Origin: Chromatiales bacterium (ex Bugula neritina AB1)
GTDB taxonomy: Bacteria > Pseudomonadota > Gammaproteobacteria > Granulosicoccales > Granulosicoccaceae
Direction: 5' to 3'
DNA: 62,732 nucleotides
Assembly (NCBI GenBank): GCA_001730015.1
Contig: MDLA01000149.1
Coordinates: 1 to 62,732, forward strand
Positions 26,960-36,694 of the stretch are shown piece by piece. A model generated the notes under the pieces. The model was not told where the DNA came from. It searched no databases and saw nothing but the letters and a program-made list of their open reading frames with translations. Position 1 is the stretch's first letter, and each line of letters begins with the position of its first letter. Made by a program: the position numbers and the translations under genes.

Positions 26960-27904
26960 ATGAAAAAATCACTAATTGCCATTGGCGTTTTTCTATCCGG
27001 AACCTTGTTGTCCGGTATTGCCAGTGCAGAGTATCCGGAACGCGACATCACCTACCAGATTACGTTCGCACCCGGTGGCGGCTCAGATATCCGCGCCCGC
27101 GCGCAGCAGCCTCACCTTGAGGAAGATCTGGGGGTAAAAATGCAGATGCAATACAAGCCTGGCGGTGGCGGATCGCTGGGCTGGTCGAATATGGCGAAGC
27201 AAAAAGCCGACGGCTATTTCATGACCGGAATTAATATTCCGCATATTGTACTGCAGCCGCTCGCACGTGATAACGCCGGGTACAAGACCGAAGATATCAA
27301 GCCGGTCGTATTGTTCCAGCACATTCCTTTCGGCATTACCGTACTCGCTGATTCGCCGTTTCAAACTCTCGATGACCTGGTTACCTTTGCCAGGGAAAAT
27401 CCGGGCAAGCTGACGATTGGCGGTTCAGGTACCTGGGATGCAACGCATATCGCGCACCTGCAGTTCGAAAAACTGGTCGGTTCGAAAATGACTTATATAC
27501 CGCACAAGGGCGGCAAACCTAAACAAACAGCGTTGCTCGGTGGCCATACGATGGCTAGCTGGTTCGGCACCAGCGAATGGCTTCCTCATGGCGAAAAAGT
27601 GAGAACACTGGCAGTTGCCTCTGCTGAACCAGTGGCCACCAACCCGGATCTGCCAACATTTAAATCACTGGGTTTTGACTTGCTCTCGGCCGTTTACCAC
27701 GGCGTAGGCGTACCAAAAGATACCCCGGACGATATCGTCGCTCGCCTGCAGTCGGCATTTTTAAAGGTGGCCAATGATCCTGCCACGCATGAACTGAAAC
27801 TAAAGAGCGGAATCGTACCGCTGGCTATGCCGTCGGCTGAAGCGCAGGCACTGATCAATCAGCGCGTCATCGACTGGACCCCCATTGTCGAGGAATTTAA
27901 ATAG
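26960..27904 (+). CDS. TTT transporter binding protein, TctC family (Bug protein)
   Basis: A 314-residue periplasmic protein of the Bug/TctC family with a signal peptide (MKKSLIAIGVFLSGTLLSGI) cleaved near ASAEYP. Family blocks are ITYQITFAPGGGSDIRARA and VYHGVGVPKDTPDDIVARLQ. It captures a carboxylate for the TctAB permease. The open frame begins at 26948, but the ATG at 26960 with GGAGGA just upstream is the real start. The permease gene follows 71 bases later. Confidence 0.9.
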   Translation: MKKSLIAIGVFLSGTLLSGIASAEYPERDITYQITFAPGGGSDIRARAQQPHLEEDLGVKMQMQYKPGGGGSLGWSNMAKQKADGYFMTGINIPHIVLQPLARDNAGYKTEDIKPVVLFQHIPFGITVLADSPFQTLDDLVTFARENPGKLTIGGSGTWDATHIAHLQFEKLVGSKMTYIPHKGGKPKQTALLGGHTMASWFGTSEWLPHGEKVRTLAVASAEPVATNPDLPTFKSLGFDLLSAVYHGVGVPKDTPDDIVARLQSAFLKVANDPATHELKLKSGIVPLAMPSAEAQALINQRVIDWTPIVEEFK

Positions 27905-27975
27905 TTTTATCCCTGTTCGTTAACTGCAACAAACGACTGCAAGCGGCAGTCGTAAAGCCCGGGGAACACTAAACC

Positions 27976-29988
27976 ATGCTGGACGGACTATTAGCCGGTG
28001 CCGCTCACCTGCTGGTGATAAAAAACCTGTTGCTGCTGTTTCTCGGCACGGCACTCGGCATTGTTTTCGGGGCGATCCCGGGATTGACGGCAACCATGGG
28101 CCTGGCGCTACTGGTGCCGTTCACTTTCTCGATGGATCCGACCACGGGCCTGTTAATGCTGGCCGGTATCTACGTTGGCGCTATGTACGGCGACGCGATA
28201 CCGGCAATTCTTATCAACACCCCGGGCACACCCGCGGCCATCGCCACCACCTTCGACGGCTATCCGCTGTCACAAAAAGGCATGGCTCAGCATGCACTGG
28301 TTGCAGCAGCTTTCGCTTCGTGCTTCGGCAGCCTGCTGGCGAATGTTGTGCTGGCTGTAGCCGCTGAGCCACTGGCAGAATGGTCACTCGCGTTCGGTCC
28401 GCCTGAGTATTTCTGGCTGGGTGTGTTCGGTCTGACAATAGTCTCGGTGCTGTCTGCAGATAACCTGCTTAAAGGCTTTGTCACAGCGGCTATCGGTTTG
28501 TTGCTGTCGACCGTTGGAATTGCGGCATTATCGGGTGATGTCAGGCTGACTTTCGGCTTCCCTGATCTGCAGGGCGGAATCGGCCTGGCCGGTGCCCTGA
28601 TCGGTTTTTTCTGCCTGCCGGAGATATTGTCTAATGTTATCGGCAAGCGACGAAACACCTATGCCGGTGAGCAAGTACAGCCGAGTATAAAAATAATACG
28701 CGAGACAATATTTGATCTGGTCAGGCGGCCAGTACTCATGACGCGTTCAGCTATTATCGGCCTGGTGGTTGGTGTCGCACCCGGTGCCGGCGGCAATATT
28801 GCCAGCATGGTCTCTTATAGCGAGGCAACGCGCTGGGAAAAAGACAACCACGAATTCGGCAAAGGCACCACACGAGGAGTAGCGGCTTCCGAGGCAGCCA
28901 ACAGTGCGATGGCGCCGGGCTCGATGATTCCATTGTTAACGCTCGGCATACCCGGGTCACCACCCGCCGCCGTTATACTTGGCGCGCTCATGCTGCACGG
29001 CATGCAACCCGGCAATGATCTTTTCGCCATCTATTCCGATACCACTTACGCCTTTATCGTCGGGCTGGCGGTGGCGGCGGTGGCTGTTTTAATACTTGGC
29101 ACACTGGGCTCATTCATCTACGCCCGAATCATCAACATACCATCAACGGCAATGGCACCGGCCATACTGGTTATGACCGCACTGGGCTCTTACGCCATTC
29201 GAAATAACATGCTCGACGTCTGGATGATGCTGATTTTCGGGGTTGTAGGTTTTATCCTGAACCGACTACGCTACCACCCGGCGCCATTGGTTCTTGGTTT
29301 TATTCTAGGCCCTTATATAGAAGACGGGCTGGTACAGTCAAAAATGATCGGTGGCGCATCCGGAAATGTGCTTGCGTATATGACTCTGCGCCCCATCTGC
29401 CTGGTGCTGATTGCGCTTTGCATTATCTCCGCGCTGTGGCCACTGGTGGCCGGGGTACTGGCACGCAATAAAAATAAAGCTGACACTCAAAACGTATTGT
29501 CTGGCGGTGCAGTCGCTGGCGACACTACACCGACCGACGTGCTGCCCGATGACACCCGGAGTTTCAATGCCGACCTGTGGGTTGGCTGCGCCGCTCTGGC
29601 TATTGCCGCTATCACGTTTACAAACACACTCGACCTCAGTGAATACGGCCGTGTATTTGTACAGTACACGTCTATTGTGCTGGCACTGCTAGGCGTAGTT
29701 ACTGTATATAGAGGAATTGCAAACAAGGAAAATCAGGCTCTATTTGCGTCCGGAACGGAGCGCAACCGAGTATTGCTGGGTATTGCTTTATTAATAATCT
29801 ATCTGGCCGTCGTGCCGCTTACGGGCTTTCTGATCGCAACGGTGCTTTTTTATTTCGTCCTGCATACTGTGCTGCACGATTATCGCCTCGCATCCGTCGA
29901 AGCCGCTAAAGCGCTCGGCTATTCGCTGGCAGTACCCGGGTTTCTGTATGTTTTATTTGCCAAAATCCTGCATGTACCGCTGCCTTAA
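27976..29988 (+). CDS. TTT transporter fused TctA-TctB permease
   Basis: A 670-residue fusion. Residues 1 to about 500 are TctA, the large 12-helix permease: GLTATMGLALLVPFTFSMDP, INTPGTPAAIATTFDGYPLS and PGSMIPLLTLGIPGSPPAAV are family blocks. After a charged linker (around residue 500-530, LARNKNKAD and TDVLPDDTRS) comes a four-helix TctB-like domain of about 140 residues. TctA and TctB are normally separate genes, as in the second TTT locus of this window (45280-47274). The ligand is probably a carboxylate handled by the divergent ThDP enzyme. Confidence 0.9.
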   Translation: MLDGLLAGAAHLLVIKNLLLLFLGTALGIVFGAIPGLTATMGLALLVPFTFSMDPTTGLLMLAGIYVGAMYGDAIPAILINTPGTPAAIATTFDGYPLSQKGMAQHALVAAAFASCFGSLLANVVLAVAAEPLAEWSLAFGPPEYFWLGVFGLTIVSVLSADNLLKGFVTAAIGLLLSTVGIAALSGDVRLTFGFPDLQGGIGLAGALIGFFCLPEILSNVIGKRRNTYAGEQVQPSIKIIRETIFDLVRRPVLMTRSAIIGLVVGVAPGAGGNIASMVSYSEATRWEKDNHEFGKGTTRGVAASEAANSAMAPGSMIPLLTLGIPGSPPAAVILGALMLHGMQPGNDLFAIYSDTTYAFIVGLAVAAVAVLILGTLGSFIYARIINIPSTAMAPAILVMTALGSYAIRNNMLDVWMMLIFGVVGFILNRLRYHPAPLVLGFILGPYIEDGLVQSKMIGGASGNVLAYMTLRPICLVLIALCIISALWPLVAGVLARNKNKADTQNVLSGGAVAGDTTPTDVLPDDTRSFNADLWVGCAALAIAAITFTNTLDLSEYGRVFVQYTSIVLALLGVVTVYRGIANKENQALFASGTERNRVLLGIALLIIYLAVVPLTGFLIATVLFYFVLHTVLHDYRLASVEAAKALGYSLAVPGFLYVLFAKILHVPLP

Positions 29989-30041
29989 CAGCTGCAGTTA
30001 AAGCGTAAATCAGCGTTGCGATTACATAATCCGCTTTCGCC

Positions 30042-30920
30042 CTAGCCAACAGCGCGGCTGCTGTCTTCACCTGAACCCGATTCAGGTTCACGTCGATCAC
30101 GAATCACGGTAATGCGATTCATCGACCGATGCTGCGGCAGATAATCTGCCACTGCATAGTGCATGGTTACCCTGTTATCCCACATTGCCAGCGTATTGTT
30201 GGTCCAGCGCCAGCGTAGTTGATCTTCGGGTCTGTTCATATGACCGGCAAGCCAGGTGATCAGCGCGTTGGATTCGGTGGTGGTCATACCAACTATATGG
30301 CTGACAAAAGCTTCATTGAAGTTCAGAAACGGTCGGCCGGTTACCGGGTGACGGCCTATTAACGGGCGGATACTCTGCCCCATTCGAGTCATCCCGCCAC
30401 TGAGCCGTTCTGCTGCAGTTTTCCCGTTGCTGTCTTCAGAAAAATTATTACGGAAATCCCCCATGTCGTGTATCGCTTTTAGCTCCTTCAGGTGGGCTTT
30501 CATCCCCTCTGACAAACGATCATAAGCGGCGTAACAACTCGACCATAATGTATCTCCGCCAACTTCAGGTACATGGCGCGCAATTAATATCGAGGCAAAC
30601 GGCTGCTCCTCTTTGAAGGTGAGATCGGTATGCCAGCTATTGGTATCGGGGGGCGTTGCCTCATTGTTTTCCAGCAGCATTATATTTTCAAAACCGGGCA
30701 CATGCGGATACAGCGGATGAGGCGCACTCAGCTCACCGAAGGATTGCGCAAACGCCAGGTGCGACGCGGGACTAATGTCGGCATCACGCACAAATATAAC
30801 CTGATATTCGAGCAGGGCCCGGTACAACGCGTCGAGTACTTCGCTCGATAATTCACGCGACATATCCAGCCCACGCAATTCGGCGCCAATGACTGGTGTT
30901 ACCGGGTGAACTGAGAACAT
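30042..30920 (-). CDS. TauD/TfdA family Fe(II)/2-oxoglutarate dioxygenase
   Basis: A 292-residue dioxygenase. The metal motif H-x-D is in TNSWHTDLTFKEEQP and the distal His in the region MWDNRVTMHYAVADYLPQHR, followed by the 2-oxoglutarate-binding Arg. The family hydroxylates taurine, phenoxyacids, sulfonates and related compounds. The ATG at 30920 is chosen because the GAGGA ribosome site lies inside the longer open frame (start 30935). It is last in a minus-strand group with the ornithine cyclodeaminase-like, RpiR and kinase genes. Confidence 0.9.
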   Translation of the reverse strand: MFSVHPVTPVIGAELRGLDMSRELSSEVLDALYRALLEYQVIFVRDADISPASHLAFAQSFGELSAPHPLYPHVPGFENIMLLENNEATPPDTNSWHTDLTFKEEQPFASILIARHVPEVGGDTLWSSCYAAYDRLSEGMKAHLKELKAIHDMGDFRNNFSEDSNGKTAAERLSGGMTRMGQSIRPLIGRHPVTGRPFLNFNEAFVSHIVGMTTTESNALITWLAGHMNRPEDQLRWRWTNNTLAMWDNRVTMHYAVADYLPQHRSMNRITVIRDRREPESGSGEDSSRAVG

Positions 30921-30957
30921 GCTGGAGTTCCTCAAAATTGGATGAACAGCTTGACGA

Positions 30958-31917
30958 TTAATTTATACTTAGTTGCCGGGCGCGCTCTTCGACCGCTCGA
31001 TTATAAGCCAGCGCCGCCACCGCCAGATCTCCGACCGCGACGCCACGAAATATAAATGCAGAGGATTGTTTCGAATTATATTTTATTTCATCATTCAGCA
31101 AATCGGTCAAGTCCCCGGCCACCTGATTTAAATCAACCAGCGGTTCTTTCATGACTTCTTCCTGGGTTTTATCGTCAATGTAGATTTGCCCGAAAGCCTG
31201 ATAAGTTGACTTAACCCAGGGGCCACCCTGATCAATAATTATCGCAAACGAACCACTTTTTACCCATTGTGCGCTGAGAAACGGCCTAGACACGCTATGC
31301 AGCGACACACTACTTACCACAATATCTGATTCACGCAGGCACTGCTCAGGTGCAGCCTGTCTGAATGCTAAACCCAGCTCTGCAGCCACCGCCGCAATTC
31401 TCTCTATTCCCTTACTGCCACGACCAGCAACCATAACCGAATTAATCGGGAACAATTCGACCAGCGCTCTGAGGTGGCTCTGTGCCTGTACGCCGGTGCC
31501 GATCAGAGCAAGTGTGGCGCTTTGCGGATTAGCGAGCCGCTTCGAGGCAAGCGCTGATAAACCGGCCGTTCGAACCGCCGTTACCCAATTGGCGTCGAGT
31601 GTTGCCTTCAGGGCTCCGGTTTCGCTGTCCAGCAGCATAATACCACCGTTCACGCCCGGTAGGCCCCGTGCTTTATTTCGATCATTAGCGATTACCGACT
31701 TTACGACGATCAATCCGGAATCATCAGAGGCAGACAAGGTAGCCATCATATAGCGGCCGTCCCGCGCACGAGTTACGGTCTTGGGGGCAACGGATATCTC
31801 ACCGTTTTTTACACCGGAAACCGCCTGCTCGATCGCCTCTATAACTTCAAGATTACTAATATCGAGGGACTGAAGCTCGGCGTCACTTAGAAAAACCGGT
31901 GTAGTCGTGTCGGGCAT
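30958..31917 (-). CDS. Ornithine cyclodeaminase / mu-crystallin family protein
   Basis: A 319-residue NAD(P)-dependent enzyme. ANWVTAVRTAGLSALASKRL and LALIGTGVQAQSHLRALVEL (the Rossmann GTGxQA) are family hallmarks. Members include ornithine cyclodeaminase, alanine dehydrogenase and ketimine reductases; the reaction here is not resolved by sequence alone. It lies 37 bases upstream of the TauD gene and 15 bases after the RpiR gene on the same strand, so co-transcription is likely. Confidence 0.87.
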   Translation of the reverse strand: MPDTTTPVFLSDAELQSLDISNLEVIEAIEQAVSGVKNGEISVAPKTVTRARDGRYMMATLSASDDSGLIVVKSVIANDRNKARGLPGVNGGIMLLDSETGALKATLDANWVTAVRTAGLSALASKRLANPQSATLALIGTGVQAQSHLRALVELFPINSVMVAGRGSKGIERIAAVAAELGLAFRQAAPEQCLRESDIVVSSVSLHSVSRPFLSAQWVKSGSFAIIIDQGGPWVKSTYQAFGQIYIDDKTQEEVMKEPLVDLNQVAGDLTDLLNDEIKYNSKQSSAFIFRGVAVGDLAVAALAYNRAVEERARQLSIN

Positions 31918-31932
31918 TATAGATCAATAACT

Positions 31933-32796
31933 CTAGAATTTTCGAAAAAAACGGGTTCGGTCAAACATATCTTCCAGCGCTTCCATTCGGGTGCGGGTGT
32001 TCTCCCAGTCATGTTCCTGAACGTGAGCTAATAGTATCTCGGTTAATAGCATTCCGGTTACGTTGGAATCCCAGGCTGATGGAACCGATATATGATTGCG
32101 GAAGGTCAGATCGGCCAGTGGTGCTACCGGAGAGGTCCACTGGTCGGTGAACAGAATAATTTTGGCCTCACGTTCACTGGCCATTTCTGCAAGCCGCAAC
32201 GTTGAATTTTCGTATCGGCGAATATCGAAAATCACAATCACGTCATCGGCGTTTACATCCAGTATATAGTGGGGCCAGGCATTTGAGTTAGAGGCCACAT
32301 GAGTTACTTGCTCGCGAATGACCTGCAAGTGCAAAAAGAAATAATCGGCCAGTGTCCGGGTGATACGACCACCGACAACAAACACACGGCGCCCGGGATC
32401 AGACACCAGATTGCAGGCCAGATCAAATTGCGCCGGATCGACCTCACCCAGCGTCTGCCCTATGTTTTCTATTACCGATTTAGTAAAGCGATTTAGAATA
32501 TGTCCGTCGGGGGCATCGTCAACCCACTTTTCGCGTTTGGTTAACGGGCTGGAAATTGTCTCATCAAGCTCGCGCCGAAGTGCCTGTTGAAATTCAGCAA
32601 AGCCTTTAAACCCCAGTTTTTGTACCAGCCTGGCGACCGTCGGCGTAGATACATCGGCAGCTTCAGCCAGTGTGGTGATGGTGCCCAGACCGGATACCGG
32701 ATAGTTCTTTAATATAATATCGCTGAGTTGCCGCTCTGATCGAGTCAGCGCTGCAACATTAGAGCGCAGCTGCTCAGCCACGGTTTCACGAGCCAT
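31933..32796 (-). CDS. MurR/RpiR family transcriptional regulator
   Basis: A 287-residue regulator with an N-terminal HTH_6 domain (TTLAEAADVSTPTVARLVQK and LGFKGFAEFQ) and a C-terminal SIS domain (RRVFVVGGRITRTLADYFFL, then VIVIFDIRRYENSTLRLAEM) that binds phosphosugars. The longer frame starts at 32853; the ATG at 32796 gives a normal N-terminus (MARETVAEQL) and overlaps the FGGY kinase stop by 11 bases. It probably controls this minus-strand cluster. Confidence 0.87.
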   Translation of the reverse strand: MARETVAEQLRSNVAALTRSERQLSDIILKNYPVSGLGTITTLAEAADVSTPTVARLVQKLGFKGFAEFQQALRRELDETISSPLTKREKWVDDAPDGHILNRFTKSVIENIGQTLGEVDPAQFDLACNLVSDPGRRVFVVGGRITRTLADYFFLHLQVIREQVTHVASNSNAWPHYILDVNADDVIVIFDIRRYENSTLRLAEMASEREAKIILFTDQWTSPVAPLADLTFRNHISVPSAWDSNVTGMLLTEILLAHVQEHDWENTRTRMEALEDMFDRTRFFRKF

Positions 32797-34279
32797 TGTT
32801 ATCGCCTTCGCCGCAAGCGCCCTGCGGCCATTGTCGACACAGTGAAACTGCATGCTGAAAGCACTGCAGGGAGTGGCTCCGGTCGGTCAGCGGAAGGCAG
32901 GTATTGTAGCCTGACAAATTATCGATAGCCGCTGAAAATTCATTTCCACCATCACCGGCACACGCTTCAGCGGCGAGTATCGCCGCGCCAGACGCGGTAA
33001 ATTCCGGCAGCATTGCTGCGTGAACCTCTCGATTCAGCACGTCCGCCAGAAACTGAACGAAGTACGGATTTTTACTCATGCCCCCGTCGATGCGAACCGC
33101 AGCTGGCAGCTCAATACATTCACCCATTGCCGAAACGACTTCAGCAGCACGCAGTGCAATACTTTCTATAACCGCTCTGACCAGACTGGATTTATCGGTA
33201 TCGAGTTGCAGCCCGAACCAGGCGCCACGCGCGTTGCGATCCCAGTACGGACACGCCAGCCCGGATAGCGCAGGCACAAACACCAGGCCGCTATCGATCA
33301 TGGCAGGGCCTTTAAACGAATTAATAGACTCGATTGTGTCGAACAAACCCAGAGACCGGGCCCAGTTTACGGCAGCACTGGCGGTATAGATACCGCCGTC
33401 CAGTGCGTACATCGCCTGTCCGTGAGATTTTTTCCAGGCAACGGTGGGCAATAGTCCCTGGTCCGGCTTGCGAAATGCGGTTTTACCAGTAACGGCCAGT
33501 GCAAAGGCCCCGGTACCAAAAGTAATTTTCAGATCGCCGGTATTCCTGCAACCGGAACCGTACAACGCGGCCTGCTGATCAACGATAGAGGCAACCACCG
33601 GAACCGTGCCATGGGCAAGCTCAATACTACCCAAAACGTTAGAATCAGGCTCTGCAGTGGTGGCGACAATTTCGGGCAACAAATCCACCGGCACAGCGAA
33701 CAGCTTACCGAGTTTTTCATCCCAGCAGCCCGATTCCAGATTCATCAGTGATGTTCGTGAAGCCGTAGTTATATCGGTAACAAAGCGGCCAGCGAGTCGA
33801 TCGAGGAAAAATGCGTCTGTGGTACCCAGTCTTAAAACGCCTTGTTTCCGGGCTTTCTGAACCTCTGGCAGGTGCTCCAGCATCCACGCAAACTTACTGG
33901 CGGAAAAATACGACTCCAGCGGCAGACCGGCGCGCTCCAGGGTAGTAGTTTCGTGGCCTTCGCTCTTGAGCTTTTCAATGTGATCCTGAGTTCGGTTGTC
34001 CTGCCAGACCAGAACCGGACTCAGGGCACGGCCGCTGCGCGCGTCCCAGGCAACGCAGCTTTCGCCTTGATTCGCTAGCGCGATGGCGTCGATTTTTCCA
34101 GCTGCCTGCAAACTGGCTTTAATGTTAGAGAGTAATTCCTCGGCGTCGTGCACAACCCACTCCGGGTGCGGGTAATATTGCTTGTGCTCAACAGCGTGGC
34201 ATAGCTCATGGTTTCCATTCGTATCAATCACCAGCACCCGGGTACTGGTCGTTCCCTGATCAACGGCTGCAATACGCAT
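32786..34279 (-). CDS. FGGY family carbohydrate kinase (glycerol kinase-like)
   Basis: A 497-residue kinase. The N-terminal FGGY block has AAVDQGTTSTRVLVIDTNG, and the second domain GDLKITFGTGAFALAVTGK and VRIDGGMSKNPYFVQFLADV (ATP-binding adenosine region). The start resembles glycerol kinase, but the catalytic and substrate loop differs enough that another polyol or sugar is possible. It is first gene of the cluster with RpiR, cyclodeaminase-like and TauD genes. An RpiR regulator sensing the kinase product would make sense. Confidence 0.85.
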   Translation of the reverse strand: MRIAAVDQGTTSTRVLVIDTNGNHELCHAVEHKQYYPHPEWVVHDAEELLSNIKASLQAAGKIDAIALANQGESCVAWDARSGRALSPVLVWQDNRTQDHIEKLKSEGHETTTLERAGLPLESYFSASKFAWMLEHLPEVQKARKQGVLRLGTTDAFFLDRLAGRFVTDITTASRTSLMNLESGCWDEKLGKLFAVPVDLLPEIVATTAEPDSNVLGSIELAHGTVPVVASIVDQQAALYGSGCRNTGDLKITFGTGAFALAVTGKTAFRKPDQGLLPTVAWKKSHGQAMYALDGGIYTASAAVNWARSLGLFDTIESINSFKGPAMIDSGLVFVPALSGLACPYWDRNARGAWFGLQLDTDKSSLVRAVIESIALRAAEVVSAMGECIELPAAVRIDGGMSKNPYFVQFLADVLNREVHAAMLPEFTASGAAILAAEACAGDGGNEFSAAIDNLSGYNTCLPLTDRSHSLQCFQHAVSLCRQWPQGACGEGDNNGS

Positions 34280-34774
34280 TACTGATCCCTTTGTACAAAG
34301 TTATATTCAGATCATCCGATGGAGTGTTCCGCACCTGCGGGTCCAAGGGATAGCGGTGGTTTTAGATTTTCAAGGTGGTGCCAAATCCGTTAAGGCAATG
34401 CGCATGTAGCAGGCCTACCTGCTCAGATTCATGATCATCGGTTCCGGCTCAGGCGGTTGCTCAAACCAGCTTAACGGTATTGATTGAAAATATATTGACG
34501 CAATCGTCGTGAATGTATAATAATTCACATCAGGGCGGGCAACAAGTCCGTACGGAGGATACAAGCCGGTGAAACTGTCCCGGGAGTATAGAAAAGGGAA
34601 AATTGAGCAAGGTATATAGATAGGGACGGATAAACCGGGTCGGAAAAACCAAAGCAGAAAAACCAGATCAGAAAAACCTCGGATGACAAACCCCGTAAAT
34701 ACACCGCAGAGTACACAACCGCCGGAAAGACAATCCCCCACTGACAACTATGTGGCAGGCTACTAAAGCAAATC
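34280..34774. promoter_or_regulatory. Divergent FGGY kinase / TRAP operon upstream region
   Basis: A 495-base gap. A possible promoter for the TRAP operon is TTGACG at 34495-34500 with TATAAT at 34516-34521 (15-base spacing, short). An inverted repeat GTGAAT-N8-ATTCAC (34509-34528) covers the -10 box and could be an operator. Further down, the untranslated leader is purine rich and has four 14-base tandem units (34627-34682). No gene was recognised. Confidence 0.5.
34627..34682 (+). repeat. Tandem 14-base repeats in TRAP operon leader
   Basis: Four consecutive 14-base units: CGGATAAACCGGGT, CGGAAAAACCAAAG, CAGAAAAACCAGAT and CAGAAAAACCTCGG, sharing an AAAAACC core in the last three. They lie between the probable promoter and the small permease start. 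Possibly a slippage-derived element affecting mRNA stability or translation. Confidence 0.7.
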
Positions 34775-35341
34775 ATGTCCAATCAGCAACAAACAGAATC
34801 TGAACCGGATCCCGTCGATACGGTTCGCCACGCTCACCCGCTGGCCAGATTTTATGTGCGCCATGTAGATCGGATCAACTACGCCATTGGCCGGGTAATG
34901 ATGTACAGCCTGTTTCTTATGGTGGCTATCCTGTTGTGGTCTTCCATTTCCAAAGCCGCATTTGTTGTTCCTGCCTTCTGGACACTCGAAGTCGCACAGT
35001 TTGCGCTGGTTGCCTACTATCTGCTCGGCGGAGCCTATTCCATTCAGCTCGGATCCAATGTACGCATGGACCTGTTCTATAGCCGCTGGTCCGATAAACA
35101 AAAAGCCTTCATCGATTCCATCACCATCTTTTTCCTGATCTTTTATCTGGCGGTTTTGCTATACGGCGGCATCGATTCAACCCTGTACTCACTGGAATAC
35201 AATGAGCGCAGTCCCAGTCTCTGGCGCCCGTATATGTGGCCGATAAAAATGATCATGTGCATCGGGTTTTTCCTCATGCTTTTACAGGCAATTTCTGAAC
35301 TCATCAAAGATGTCTGCAAGTTGCGCGGGGTGACCGTCTAA
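34775..35341 (+). CDS. dctQ: TRAP transporter small permease (DctQ family)
   Basis: A 188-residue membrane protein with four hydrophobic helices, the DctQ pattern: INYAIGRVMMYSLFLMVAIL, then a second at AQFALVAYYLLGGAYSIQLG, MDLFYSRWSDKQKAFIDSIT and a last helix at KMIMCIGFFLMLLQ. It forms the membrane complex with the large permease. The stop and the next start share one base (TAATG). Confidence 0.88.
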   Translation: MSNQQQTESEPDPVDTVRHAHPLARFYVRHVDRINYAIGRVMMYSLFLMVAILLWSSISKAAFVVPAFWTLEVAQFALVAYYLLGGAYSIQLGSNVRMDLFYSRWSDKQKAFIDSITIFFLIFYLAVLLYGGIDSTLYSLEYNERSPSLWRPYMWPIKMIMCIGFFLMLLQAISELIKDVCKLRGVTV

Positions 35342-36663
35342 TGGCTCACGAAACTATTGCACTGGCGATGTTTGCATCCATGATGCTCATGCTGATGACC
35401 GGCCAGCGCGTGTTCGCAGCCATTGGCGCAGTCGCCGCTATTGCCGCCATACTGCTATGGGGTACCGGCGGCTCTGATATACCCTTCTCCGCCGCGATGA
35501 AAGTAATGAAGTGGTATCCGATGCTGACACTGCCCATGTTTATATTTATGGGCTATGTGTTATCGGAAAGCCGCATAGCGGATGATCTCTACCGTATGTT
35601 TCATGTGTGGATGGGGCCGATCAATGGCGGCCTGGCCATTGGCACAATCGGCTTGATGGTATTAATTTCAGCCATGAACGGACTATCCGTTGCCGGTATG
35701 GCAATCGGGGCAACTATTGCCTTACCGGAACTGCTGCGACGGGGCTATGACAAGCAAATGGTCACCGGTGTTGTGCAGGCCGGTTCCTCGCTCGGTATCT
35801 TGGTACCGCCGTCGGTGGTACTGGTGCTGTACGCCATGATCGCCAGGCAGCCGGTCGGCCAGCTATGGCTCGCCGGCGTGGTTCCCGGCCTGATGATGGC
35901 GGCCATGTTCATTTTATATATAGCAATCCGTTGTCGCCTGCAGCCACACCTCGGACCGGCGCTACCGCAGGCAGAACGTGAAGTCTCCATGCCTGAAAAA
36001 CTGCGCCTGCTGCGTGCCGGGCTGCTGCCTCTGGCAATTTTCTTTACCATGATGATCCCATTTGTCAAAGGCTGGACAAGCCTCGTTGAAAGCTCCGCTA
36101 TTGGCGCGATGACCGCATTTACCGCCGCAGTATTAAAAGGTCGCATGACGCGCAAAGTGTTTGAGGTATCTGTACGGCAGACACTGGCGATCTCGTGCAT
36201 GTTTATGTGGATAGTACTTGCAGCACTGGGTTTCGGCGCTGTATTCGATGGTCTTGGTGCGGTCAATGCGATCGACCAGTTATTCACAGAGCAACTGGGA
36301 CTAAACCCCTGGCTGGTACTTATAATGATGCAGCTGTCTTTTCTGTTGCTCGGCACATTCCTCGATGATACCGCCATGCTCGTTATTGTAGCGCCGTTGT
36401 ATGTGCCGCTGGTGAAAACGCTGGGCTTCGATCTGATCTGGTATGGCGTGCTATACACAATCACTACACAAATTGCCTATATGACGCCGCCATTCGGTTA
36501 CAACCTTTTTCTGATGCGCGCTATGGCGCCGCCGGAAATTGGCATTAAAGATATATACACATCCATTATACCGTTCGTACTGGTTATGATTCTGGCTCTT
36601 TCACTTATTATGGTTTTTCCAGATATCGCCATGTGGCTTCCCAACTATGTCTACGGGAAATAA
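35341..36663 (+). CDS. dctM: TRAP transporter large permease (DctM family)
   Basis: A 440-residue permease with about twelve membrane helices. Family blocks are VQAGSSLGILVPPSVVLVLY, MLTLPMFIFMGYVLSESRIA and FLDDTAMLVIVAPLYVPLVK. It is the ion-coupled transport subunit, working with the small permease and the binding protein encoded on either side. The gene is tightly coupled to dctQ by a one-base overlap. Confidence 0.92.
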   Translation: MAHETIALAMFASMMLMLMTGQRVFAAIGAVAAIAAILLWGTGGSDIPFSAAMKVMKWYPMLTLPMFIFMGYVLSESRIADDLYRMFHVWMGPINGGLAIGTIGLMVLISAMNGLSVAGMAIGATIALPELLRRGYDKQMVTGVVQAGSSLGILVPPSVVLVLYAMIARQPVGQLWLAGVVPGLMMAAMFILYIAIRCRLQPHLGPALPQAEREVSMPEKLRLLRAGLLPLAIFFTMMIPFVKGWTSLVESSAIGAMTAFTAAVLKGRMTRKVFEVSVRQTLAISCMFMWIVLAALGFGAVFDGLGAVNAIDQLFTEQLGLNPWLVLIMMQLSFLLLGTFLDDTAMLVIVAPLYVPLVKTLGFDLIWYGVLYTITTQIAYMTPPFGYNLFLMRAMAPPEIGIKDIYTSIIPFVLVMILALSLIMVFPDIAMWLPNYVYGK

Positions 36664-36694
36664 CCGGTATTTCATTTCAATGAAGGAGAAGATG

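Noticed and set aside
35745..36464. 239-codon minus-strand frame inside dctM
   Set aside because: It is the mirror of a strong membrane-protein gene and has no support.
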